From positions 1 to 5,748 of the forward strand of contig CALLKI010000020.1 in NCBI GenBank assembly GCA_938008415.1: 5,748 nucleotides of DNA, in the 5' to 3' direction. The DNA is from an uncultured Luteimonas sp. (lineage in GTDB: Bacteria > Pseudomonadota > Gammaproteobacteria > Xanthomonadales > Xanthomonadaceae). The notes below the pieces were generated by a model, which was not told where the DNA came from, did not search any database, and saw only the letters and a list, made by a program, of their open reading frames with translations. This document shows positions 1 to 5,617 of the stretch, in pieces (within the stretch, counting starts at the first letter, position 1; each line of letters starts with the position of its first letter). Made by a program: the position numbers and the translations under genes.

Positions 1-86
1 CCTGGGTCGGCTCGGCCTGGCAGCTGCCGCTGGACTACAGCGAGACCGGCCGCCATTACCTGCTGGGCCTGCGCTACCGGTTCTGA
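1..86 (+). CDS. TonB-dependent receptor, C-terminal end (partial)
   Basis: This is the 3' end of a gene that begins before the window. Reading codons from base 3 gives 27 residues ending GLRYRF, then a TGA stop at 84-86. A final beta-strand with alternating aromatic residues and a terminal Phe is the classic outer-membrane beta-barrel ending recognised by the BAM machinery. Aligned without gaps to the last 27 residues of the complete receptor at 290-3460, it is identical at 15 of 27 positions, so it is very probably a second TonB-dependent receptor of the same family. Its role is inferred from that resemblance and from the pectin genes downstream: energy-dependent uptake of a pectin-derived oligosaccharide across the outer membrane. 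Only the last strand is visible, so substrate and length cannot be judged. Confidence 0.82.
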   Translation, partial: WVGSAWQLPLDYSETGRHYLLGLRYRF

Positions 87-115
87 CCGGCAGCGCAGGG
101 ACCGTACCGGGGCGC

Positions 116-136
116 CCGCCGCCGTGCAGGCGGCGG
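116..136 (+). terminator. GC hairpin after the upstream receptor gene
   Basis: An 8-bp perfect G+C stem (116-123 with 129-136) closes a 5-base loop, GTGCA, starting 29 bases after the upstream stop codon. It is well placed to end or protect the upstream receptor transcript. No T-run follows (the next bases are CGTCGCCGG), so it is not a standard intrinsic terminator. It could be a Rho-dependent end, a 3'-stabilising structure, or simply a product of the local GCC repeats. A weaker 6-bp stem follows at 150-155/165-170. Confidence 0.3.
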
Positions 137-193
137 CGTCGCCGGCCGGGCAGCGGGGCTGCTGCGCTGCAAGATGCCGCACGTGCCCGGCCC

Positions 194-225
194 TGCTAGC
201 TTTTGCTTTGACCATCGGTGTCATC
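194..225 (+). promoter_or_regulatory. Possible promoter/operator patch upstream of the TonB receptor
   Basis: Within the 203-base gap between the two receptor genes this is the only stretch visibly poorer in G+C. It holds a GCTAGC palindrome (195-200), a TTTT run, a TTGACC hexamer at 208-213 that resembles a sigma-70 -35 box, and a short inverted pair TGAC/GTCA (209-212 and 220-223, centre 216). No convincing -10 hexamer lies 16-18 bases downstream of TTGACC. The assignment rests on composition and position only. The real promoter may use another sigma factor, or the receptor may be read from upstream. Confidence 0.2.
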
Positions 226-258
226 CAGCCGTGGCCTGCAACGCCCCCGCGCCCCGGA

Positions 259-289
259 TGACGCTTTCCGCACCCTGGGAGGGGGACGC
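259..289 (+). repeat. Leader block of the TonB receptor, copy 1
   Basis: These 31 bases directly precede the receptor ATG and include its ribosome binding site. They match 3577-3607, at the start of the pectinesterase region, at 25 of 31 positions without gaps. The first 13 bases (TGACGCTTTCCGC) are identical. Beyond them most matches lie in GG-rich sequence, so the 13-mer carries most of the weight. Confidence 0.5.
278..282 (+). promoter_or_regulatory. Shine-Dalgarno site of the TonB receptor
   Basis: GGAGG lies inside the longer purine run GGGAGGGGG (277-285), with 7 bases between it and the ATG at 290. It is the strongest ribosome binding site in the window and decides the receptor start in favour of the ATG at 290 over the in-frame GTG at 218, which would add 24 residues before the signal peptide. 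Confidence 0.8.
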
Positions 290-3200
290 ATGCAGCACGC
301 CAACCGCCGCCGGAAGACACCGGTTACCCTGCTCGCCGCCGCGATCGCGGCCGCCCTGTCGGCCCCGGTCGCGGCCCAGGAAGCGGACGCTCCCGGCCAG
401 TCCGTCACCGACCTGGACCAAGTGGTGGTCACCGGCTACCGGCAGAGCCTGCAGAAGTCGCTGGAGGAGAAGCGCTACTCCACCGAGCAGGTCGACGCGA
501 TCTTCGCCGAGGACATCGGCAAGTTCCCGGACCAGAACCTGGCCGAGTCGATGCAGCGCATCGCCGGCGTGTCCATCGACCGCGAGGGCGGCGAGGGCCA
601 GCGCATCTCCATCCGCGGGCTGGGCTCGGACTTCACCCGGGTGCGCCTGAACGGGCTGGAGGCGCTGGCCACGGCCGGCACCGGCAGCGCCGGCGTCAAC
701 CGCAGCCGCGGCTTCGATTTCAACACCTTCGCCTCCGAGCTGTTCAGTCAGGTCAAGGTCAACAAGACCCAGTCGGCGCAGATGGACGAGGGCTCGCTCG
801 GTTCGACCGTGGACCTGCGCGGCTCGCGCCCGTTCGACTTCGACGGCTTCCGCGCCTCGGCCAGCGCCCAGGTCGGCTACGGCGAGATGGCCGAGGAATA
901 CGACCCGCGCGTGTCCGGGCTGCTGTCCAACACCTGGGCCGACGGTCGCTTCGGCGCCTTGCTGTCGGCCTCCTACAGCAAGCGCAACGTGTTCGAGGAA
1001 GGCTACAACCCGGTGCGCTGGGAACATGGCAACCACCGCAACTCCAACCAGAGCAACGCCAACAACAACGGCACCTACGGCTTCTGCTCGCCGGTGGGCT
1101 ACACCCCGCAGACCCCGCGCAACCCGCTGTCCAACGAGACTCCGGCCGGCACCGGCAGCCAGGCCAACCAGGACCGCAACAACGGCTGGGGCAGCTACGG
1201 CATCAGCCCGACCCACTGCGGCACCGGGCTGCCGCGCCCGGCGGCCACCCCGGAGAACATCGCCGCCTACGAGACCGCGACCAACGCCTGGCACCCGCGC
1301 TACCCGCGCTACATCCGCACCGCGCACGAGATCGAGCGCCTGGGCGTGACCGGCGCGCTGCAGTGGCGCGCTTCCGACGACACCCTGCTCAGCTTCGACG
1401 CCATGTACTCGCGCCTGTCCAAGGACCAGCGCGAGGACTCGCTGGGCGCCAACCTGCACCGCGCGGCCAACCTCGGCGGCAAGACCCAGATCGTGGTTCG
1501 CGAGGCCGAGGTGGACGCGATGAACCGCCTGGTCTACGGCGTGTTCGACAACGTCGACTTCCGCACCGAGTCCACCGCCATCGAGGAGACCACCGAGTTC
1601 CAGCAGTACAGCCTGTCGCTGGAGCACCACGTCAACGATGCGGTGCGGGTGGACGCGCAGCTGGGCCATTCCAGCTCCAGGTACGAGCGCCCGGTGTTCT
1701 CGATGGTGAGCTTCGACAACGCCAACCTCGACGGCTTCGTGCTGGACCTGCGCGGCGACCGCGACGTGCCGGCCATGACCTTCCCGTTCGACCCGAGCGA
1801 CCCGGCGTCCTGGTCCTGGCGAGGCTATGGCGCGGTGCCGGTCAACAGCAACGGCACCGCCCGCGGCGCCAACATCAGCGAGGTGCGGCTGAACCCGCAG
1901 TACGTGGACAACGCCTTCGACACCGCCAAGGTCGACCTGCAATTCATCCTCAACCCGACCTTCACCTTCCGTGCCGGCCTTGCCTACAAGGACTACGACA
2001 TGAGCACGGAGGAGTACCGGCACATCAGCTACGGGCGCCTGGCCCAGGCGCTGCCCGACGGGCTGACCGTGGCCGACCTGAGCACGCGCCTGGACGGCTT
2101 CGGCAAGAACCTGCCGGGCCACGTCCCGAACGGCTGGCTGGTGCCCGACTTCGGCAAGATCGCCGAGTTGCTGGACATCTACTGCAACTGCGACAACGGC
2201 GCGCAGGGCGGCGACTACCGCCTCTCCAGCGTCGGCCACTTCGGCGCCTCCAACAACAACTTCGAGGTCAACGAACGCAGCCTGGGCAGCTACCTGCAGC
2301 TGGACTTCAACACCGACCTGCTGGACCGCGCCCTGCGCGGCAACATCGGCGTGCGCGTGGTCGAGACCCAGATCACCGCCAGCGGCTGGGCGCCCTGCAC
2401 CGCCAGCAACGCCGCCAACAACTCGGCCAACTGCCAGGCCTTCTTCGGCGTGGCCAACGCCACCTCCGCGCCGGGCGACCGCTACCTGGTGCGCAGCGTG
2501 GTCGACCACCGCTACCGCGACGTGCTGCCGTCGCTGAACCTGGCCTGGGACTTGAGCGACGAGCTGGTGCTGCGCTTCGGCGCGGCCAAGACCATGGCCC
2601 GGCCCACGCTGGGCTACCTGTCGCCCAGCGTCAGCGGTGGACCGACGCAGTACTTCGACGACGGCCGCGTGTTCTCGATCAACCTCGGCAACCCCAAGCT
2701 GGATCCGTTCCGCTCGACCAACTACGACCTGAGCCTGGAGTGGTACTTCCAGGAGGGCGCACTGCTGTCGGCCGCGCTGTTCTACAAGGACATCGACAGC
2801 TACGTGCAGCGCACCCGCCTGCTGACCACCTGGCGCGACATGGGCTACTCGCTGGACCTGCTGCCGGCCGGGTTCACCGCCGACACGCTGTTCAACGTGC
2901 AGAGCTACTACAACACCCCGGGCGGCCCGCTGAAGGGCTACGAGCTGACCTACCAGCAGCCCTTCACCTTCCTGCCCGGCTTCTGGAGCAGGTTCGGCGT
3001 GCAGCTCAACTACACCCACGTCGAATCCAGCATCCAGTACATGTTCAGCACCGCGGCCAACAACAACCGGACCGTGGTGACCACGTACACCGAGAACGAC
3101 CTGGTCAACCTGTCACCGAACTCGTACAACGCCACCTTGTACTACGACGACGGCAAGTTCAGCGCGCGCGTGTCCACCAGCTACCGCGACGGCTACATCA

Positions 3201-3460
3201 GCGAGGTACTCAGCCGCGAGAACGTGTGGGACCTGGACGGCAACGAGCTGGCCACCGCCGACGTGACCGGAAAGCACGACGTGCGCAACGTGGACTTCAA
3301 CATGTCCTACCGCCTCAACAAGAAGCTGACGATGACCTTAGAGGCGATCAACCTGCTCGACACCCCCGACCGGCGCTACGTCGACTCGGCGCTGCAGATG
3401 CCCGATCGCTACACCGTCAACGGACGCCAGTACTACCTCGGTGTCCGCTATCGCTTCTGA
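290..3460 (+). CDS. TonB-dependent receptor (TIGR01782-like), probable oligogalacturonide transporter
   Basis: This 1056-residue outer-membrane receptor probably imports pectin oligosaccharides with energy from TonB-ExbBD. The start is the ATG at 290, which follows a strong GGAGG and begins a typical signal peptide: basic residues 6-9 (RRRK), a hydrophobic Ala/Leu core, and likely cleavage after VAA at residue 29. A TonB-box-like DQVVVTG (43-49) follows. The plug domain shows IGKFPDQNLAESMQRIAGVS at about 76-95, ISIRGLGSDF (106-115) and VRLNG (118-122), the signature of the Xanthomonas/Caulobacter receptor group. The remainder is a 22-strand-type barrel ending GVRYRF. An Asn-rich loop lies at about 248-260. 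The only six cysteines form three local pairs (266/310, 632/634, 703/715), probably disulfides in surface loops. No SusD partner is seen. The pectin substrate is inferred from the downstream esterase and lyase; the family call itself is firm. Confidence 0.95.
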   Translation: MQHANRRRKTPVTLLAAAIAAALSAPVAAQEADAPGQSVTDLDQVVVTGYRQSLQKSLEEKRYSTEQVDAIFAEDIGKFPDQNLAESMQRIAGVSIDREGGEGQRISIRGLGSDFTRVRLNGLEALATAGTGSAGVNRSRGFDFNTFASELFSQVKVNKTQSAQMDEGSLGSTVDLRGSRPFDFDGFRASASAQVGYGEMAEEYDPRVSGLLSNTWADGRFGALLSASYSKRNVFEEGYNPVRWEHGNHRNSNQSNANNNGTYGFCSPVGYTPQTPRNPLSNETPAGTGSQANQDRNNGWGSYGISPTHCGTGLPRPAATPENIAAYETATNAWHPRYPRYIRTAHEIERLGVTGALQWRASDDTLLSFDAMYSRLSKDQREDSLGANLHRAANLGGKTQIVVREAEVDAMNRLVYGVFDNVDFRTESTAIEETTEFQQYSLSLEHHVNDAVRVDAQLGHSSSRYERPVFSMVSFDNANLDGFVLDLRGDRDVPAMTFPFDPSDPASWSWRGYGAVPVNSNGTARGANISEVRLNPQYVDNAFDTAKVDLQFILNPTFTFRAGLAYKDYDMSTEEYRHISYGRLAQALPDGLTVADLSTRLDGFGKNLPGHVPNGWLVPDFGKIAELLDIYCNCDNGAQGGDYRLSSVGHFGASNNNFEVNERSLGSYLQLDFNTDLLDRALRGNIGVRVVETQITASGWAPCTASNAANNSANCQAFFGVANATSAPGDRYLVRSVVDHRYRDVLPSLNLAWDLSDELVLRFGAAKTMARPTLGYLSPSVSGGPTQYFDDGRVFSINLGNPKLDPFRSTNYDLSLEWYFQEGALLSAALFYKDIDSYVQRTRLLTTWRDMGYSLDLLPAGFTADTLFNVQSYYNTPGGPLKGYELTYQQPFTFLPGFWSRFGVQLNYTHVESSIQYMFSTAANNNRTVVTTYTENDLVNLSPNSYNATLYYDDGKFSARVSTSYRDGYISEVLSRENVWDLDGNELATADVTGKHDVRNVDFNMSYRLNKKLTMTLEAINLLDTPDRRYVDSALQMPDRYTVNGRQYYLGVRYRF

Positions 3461-3461
3461 C

Positions 3462-4514
3462 GTGTCGCTCCGGCCCCGCCCATTCCCCTTCCTCTCCCGT
3501 GGGCGGGACCGGGCGGCCCGACCGGACCTCCCGCCGTCGCCCCGGCGCCGGCGGAGACCGGCCGGGCTTCTTCTCCTGACGCTTTCCGCCACCTCGGCGG
3601 CGGCCGCGGTCAATGCCGCGCCGGCGGTCGCATTCGACGTGGCCGCCGACGGCAGCGCGCAGTTCACGTCGGTGCAGGCCGCGGTCAATGCCGCGGTCGC
3701 GGCCGGGGCGCCGGCCACGGTCCGCATCCATGCCGGGACCTACCGCGAAACGGTCCGGATCCCGGCCGGAGCGCCGCCGATGGAGCTGGCCGGCGACGGG
3801 CCGGAACGCACCGTCATCGTGTTCGGCAACCACGCCGCGCTGCTCGACCCGGCCAGCGGCCGGCCGTTCGGCACCTTCGGCTCGGCCACGGTGGCGGTGG
3901 ACGCGGACGACTTCCGCGCCCGCGACCTGACTATCGCCAACGACGCCGGCCCGGTCGGGCAGGCCGTGGCGCTGCGGTTGAGCGGCACCCGCGCCGCGTT
4001 CCGCCACGTGCACCTGCGCGGCCACCAGGACACGCTCTACCTGCAGGGACGCGACAGCCTGGCCTGGTTCGGAGACTGCGCGGTGGAGGGTACGGTGGAC
4101 TTTATCTTCGGCGCGGGCACCGCGCTGTTCGAGCGCTGCCGCATCCACTCCCTCGGCGACGGCTATGTCACCGCCGCCGCCACGCCCCATGGCCGGCGCT
4201 TCGGCCTGGTGTTCCGCGACTGCCGGCTGACCGCCGCGCCCGGCGTGCGTGCGGTGTACCTGGGCCGGCCATGGCGCGATCATGCCCGGGTGGCCTTCCT
4301 GGACAGCGTCCTAGGCGCGCACGTGCTGCCGGCCGGCTGGCACGACTGGGACCGGCCGGAGCGGCGCGCCACCGCGCATTTCGCCGAGGCCGGCAATACC
4401 GGTCCCGGCGCCGATGCCGGCGCGCGCGCGCCCTGGGCGCACCGGCTCGGTCCGCGGCAGGCCGCGGCCTACTCGCGCCAAGCCATCCTCGGCGATTGGA
4501 GACCGTACGAATGA
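3462..4514 (+). CDS. Pectinesterase (pectin methylesterase), carbohydrate esterase family 8
   Basis: The enzyme hydrolyses methyl esters of homogalacturonan to give polygalacturonate and methanol, and acts outside the cytoplasm. Numbered from GTG 3462 (350 residues), all family signatures are present: GTYRE (92-96), QAVAL (167-171), GHQDTL (187-192), GTVDFIFG (210-217), GYVTAA and LGRPW (267-271). By family knowledge D190 and D213 are the acid/base and nucleophile, with R269, W271 and Q189 in the active site. A GNTGPGA motif lies near the C-terminus. The mature domain probably starts near FDVAADGSAQF. The start is unsure: there is no ATG, only GTG at 3441 (overlapping the receptor gene) or GTG at 3462, neither with a Shine-Dalgarno site. 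Either gives a long Arg/Pro-rich n-region (RRRRR) before the hydrophobic stretch GLLLLTLSATSAAAA, an unusual, possibly Tat-like signal. The rare codons AGA, CGA and CTT cluster there. The TGA overlaps the pectate lyase ATG. Confidence 0.93.
   Translation: MSLRPRPFPFLSRGRDRAARPDLPPSPRRRRRPAGLLLLTLSATSAAAAVNAAPAVAFDVAADGSAQFTSVQAAVNAAVAAGAPATVRIHAGTYRETVRIPAGAPPMELAGDGPERTVIVFGNHAALLDPASGRPFGTFGSATVAVDADDFRARDLTIANDAGPVGQAVALRLSGTRAAFRHVHLRGHQDTLYLQGRDSLAWFGDCAVEGTVDFIFGAGTALFERCRIHSLGDGYVTAAATPHGRRFGLVFRDCRLTAAPGVRAVYLGRPWRDHARVAFLDSVLGAHVLPAGWHDWDRPERRATAHFAEAGNTGPGADAGARAPWAHRLGPRQAAAYSRQAILGDWRPYE
3470..3512 (+). other. Stem-loop just after the receptor stop codon
   Basis: Arms 3470-3482 and 3500-3512 pair over 13 positions with one A/C mismatch (3474/3508), enclosing a 17-base pyrimidine-rich loop. 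It begins 10 bases past the receptor TGA. There is no T-run, so full termination is not expected. The position suits an intercistronic structure that protects the receptor mRNA 3' end or attenuates expression of the downstream enzymes. It overlaps the proposed 5' end of the pectinesterase reading frame. Confidence 0.5.
3541..3577 (+). other. Hairpin followed by a pyrimidine run, upstream of the pectinesterase domain
   Basis: The segments 3541-3551 and 3558-3566 can form a GC-rich hairpin with small bulges (about nine pairs around the loop CGGAGA). CTTCTTCTCCT (3567-3577) follows directly. The shape recalls a weak intrinsic terminator or attenuator, but the tract is C-interrupted and the stem imperfect. 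In the pectinesterase frame the same bases encode the Arg/Pro run and the Leu-rich core of the signal peptide, which may fully explain them. Confidence 0.2.
3577..3607 (+). repeat. Leader-like block, copy 2, inside the pectinesterase 5' region
   Basis: This block matches the receptor leader at 259-289 at 25 of 31 positions, with 13 identical bases at its start. In the pectinesterase frame it encodes part of the signal-peptide core. The purine-rich ribosome-binding part of copy 1 (GGGAGGGGG) is CGGCGGCGG here, so it would not act as a Shine-Dalgarno site. Confidence 0.45.
3602..3695 (+). repeat. Exact 19-nt direct repeat at the start of pectinesterase
   Basis: Positions 3602-3620 and 3677-3695 are identical over 19 bases (GGCCGCGGTCAATGCCGCG). 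They are 75 bases apart start to start, so both lie in the same frame and encode AAVNAA (residues 48-53 and 73-78 from GTG 3462). The first copy sits at the end of the signal peptide, the second in the first helix of the mature domain. Recombination between them would remove exactly 25 codons without a frameshift. Confidence 0.85.
4498..4501 (+). promoter_or_regulatory. Shine-Dalgarno site of the pectate lyase
   Basis: GGAG, within TTGGAGA inside the last codons of pectinesterase, lies 9 bases before the ATG at 4511. It supports that start, which also opens directly on a signal peptide. The reading frame is open further upstream (from 4271), but that part overlaps pectinesterase and is not coding for this gene. 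Confidence 0.65.
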
Positions 4515-5617
4515 CCGCACCGGCCCTGCTGCGCCCGCTCCTGGCCCTGCTGTTCGCGCTGCCGGCGCTGGCCGCCGCCGCGCCGCCGCCGCAGGATCCC
4601 GTGGCCGAGAACATGCTGTTGCTGCAGACCGCATCGGGCGGCTGGCCCAAGCACTGGCGCGGCCGTCCGGTGGACTACGAGCGGCCCTTCGACGAGGCCG
4701 AGCGCCAGGCCCTGGGTGCGCCGGACCGGGTCGACGACGCGACCCTGGACAACAAGGCCACCACCCGCGAGATCGCCCACCTGGCCCAGGCCTGGGAACG
4801 CACCGGCAATCCCGCCTACCTGGACGCGGCCCGGCGCGGGGTGGAATGGCTGCTGCGCGCGCAGTACCCCAATGGCGGCTGGCCCCAGTACTACCCGGAC
4901 CGTTCCTTCTACCGGCACCAGATCACCTTCAACGACGACGCGATGGTGCGCGCCCTGCACCTGCTGCAGGACATCGCCGAGGCGCGCGGTGCGCTGGCCG
5001 CGCTGACCCCGGAGTTCGGCGCGCGCGCGCGGCAGGCCCTGGACCGCGGCATCGAATGCATCCTCGCCACCCAGGTCCGCATCGGCGGAAGGCCGACGAT
5101 CTGGGCGGCGCAGTACGACGAGACCACCCTGCGGCCGGCCAAGGCGCGCGCCTACGAATTGCCCTCGCTGGCGGTGGCCGAGTCGGTGGGCGTGGTGCGA
5201 CTGCTGATGCGCCAGCCCGCTCCGGATGCGCGCATCGTCGCCGCGGTCGAGTCGGCCGCCGCCTGGCTGGAGGCGCACCGCCTGCGGGACCTGGCCCTGC
5301 ACCGGATCGAAGCGCCGCACGAGGAAACCGGCCGCGACGTGCGGGTGGTGCCGCAGCCCGGGGCCTCGCTGTGGGCGCGCTTCTACGACCTGGAACGGCA
5401 GCAGCCGCTGTTCGTGAACCGCGAAGGCGAGCGCGTGGCCGAGTTCGGCCGCATGCCCAACGAGCGCCGCGTCGGTTACGCCTGGTACGGCACCTGGCCG
5501 GAAAAGCTGCTGGCGGTGGAGCTGCCGCGCTGGCGTCGGGCCCACGCCGCCGCCGTGACCGCCTACCGTCGTGCGACCGCCGACGCCTCCGATCCATCGC
5601 AAGTGGAAAACCGATGA
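4511..5617 (+). CDS. pelA: Pectate lyase, polysaccharide lyase family 10 (PelA/Pel-15E type)
   Basis: This 368-residue exported enzyme cleaves polygalacturonate by calcium-dependent beta-elimination, yielding 4,5-unsaturated oligogalacturonides. The signal peptide (ALLRPLLALLFALPALAAAA) ends at about residues 21-24. Family landmarks follow in order: QTASGGWPK (39-47), DNKATTREI (80-88), YPNGGWPQYYP (119-129), the ITFNDDAMV segment (138-146), ARAYELPSL (212-220), LWARFYDLE (287-295) and GYAWYGTWP (322-330). By analogy with Cellvibrio Pel10A, recalled and not aligned, R213 is the likely catalytic base, with D80 and D142 or D143 at the active site and calcium site. The segment WAAQYD (198-203) departs from the WCAQHD I remember for the family. 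The length fits a single catalytic domain with no binding module. The ATG overlaps the pectinesterase stop by 4 bases, so the two are probably translated together, matching their consecutive action on pectin. Confidence 0.95.
   Translation: MTAPALLRPLLALLFALPALAAAAPPPQDPVAENMLLLQTASGGWPKHWRGRPVDYERPFDEAERQALGAPDRVDDATLDNKATTREIAHLAQAWERTGNPAYLDAARRGVEWLLRAQYPNGGWPQYYPDRSFYRHQITFNDDAMVRALHLLQDIAEARGALAALTPEFGARARQALDRGIECILATQVRIGGRPTIWAAQYDETTLRPAKARAYELPSLAVAESVGVVRLLMRQPAPDARIVAAVESAAAWLEAHRLRDLALHRIEAPHEETGRDVRVVPQPGASLWARFYDLERQQPLFVNREGERVAEFGRMPNERRVGYAWYGTWPEKLLAVELPRWRRAHAAAVTAYRRATADASDPSQVENR

Noticed and set aside
218..289. GTG at 218 as the receptor start (24 extra residues)
   Set aside because: There is no ribosome binding site before it. 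The ATG at 290 has a strong GGAGG and directly opens a canonical signal peptide.
87..289. Plant-inducible promoter box (TTCGC-N15-TTCGC) for HrpX control
   Set aside because: No TTCGC half-site occurs in this gap or in the receptor/pectinesterase junction.
221..3019. Open reading frame of 932 codons on the minus strand, antisense to the TonB receptor
   Set aside because: The product is a Gly/Ala/Val/Arg/His-rich sequence without domains. In very GC-rich genes the antisense frame rarely meets stop codons, and the + strand frame is a clear receptor.
1363..3579. Open reading frame of 738 codons on the + strand overlapping the receptor in another frame
   Set aside because: It encodes Arg/Pro/Gln-rich sequence with no family resemblance, a frame shadow of the receptor gene.
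3461..3612. Frameshift pseudogene interpretation of pectinesterase
   Set aside because: The catalytic domain is complete with all motifs, and no alternative frame between 3461 and 3612 offers an ATG or a better signal peptide. The start is odd, but there is no positive evidence of a broken gene.
3417..4283. Minus-strand open frame of 288 codons across pectinesterase
   Set aside because: Low-complexity Arg/Gly/Ala translation, and all pectinesterase motifs are intact on the + strand.
4271..4510. N-terminal extension of the pectate lyase frame into the pectinesterase gene
   Set aside because: It would place 80 Arg/Ala-rich residues before the signal peptide and lies over conserved pectinesterase codons (LGRPW and after).
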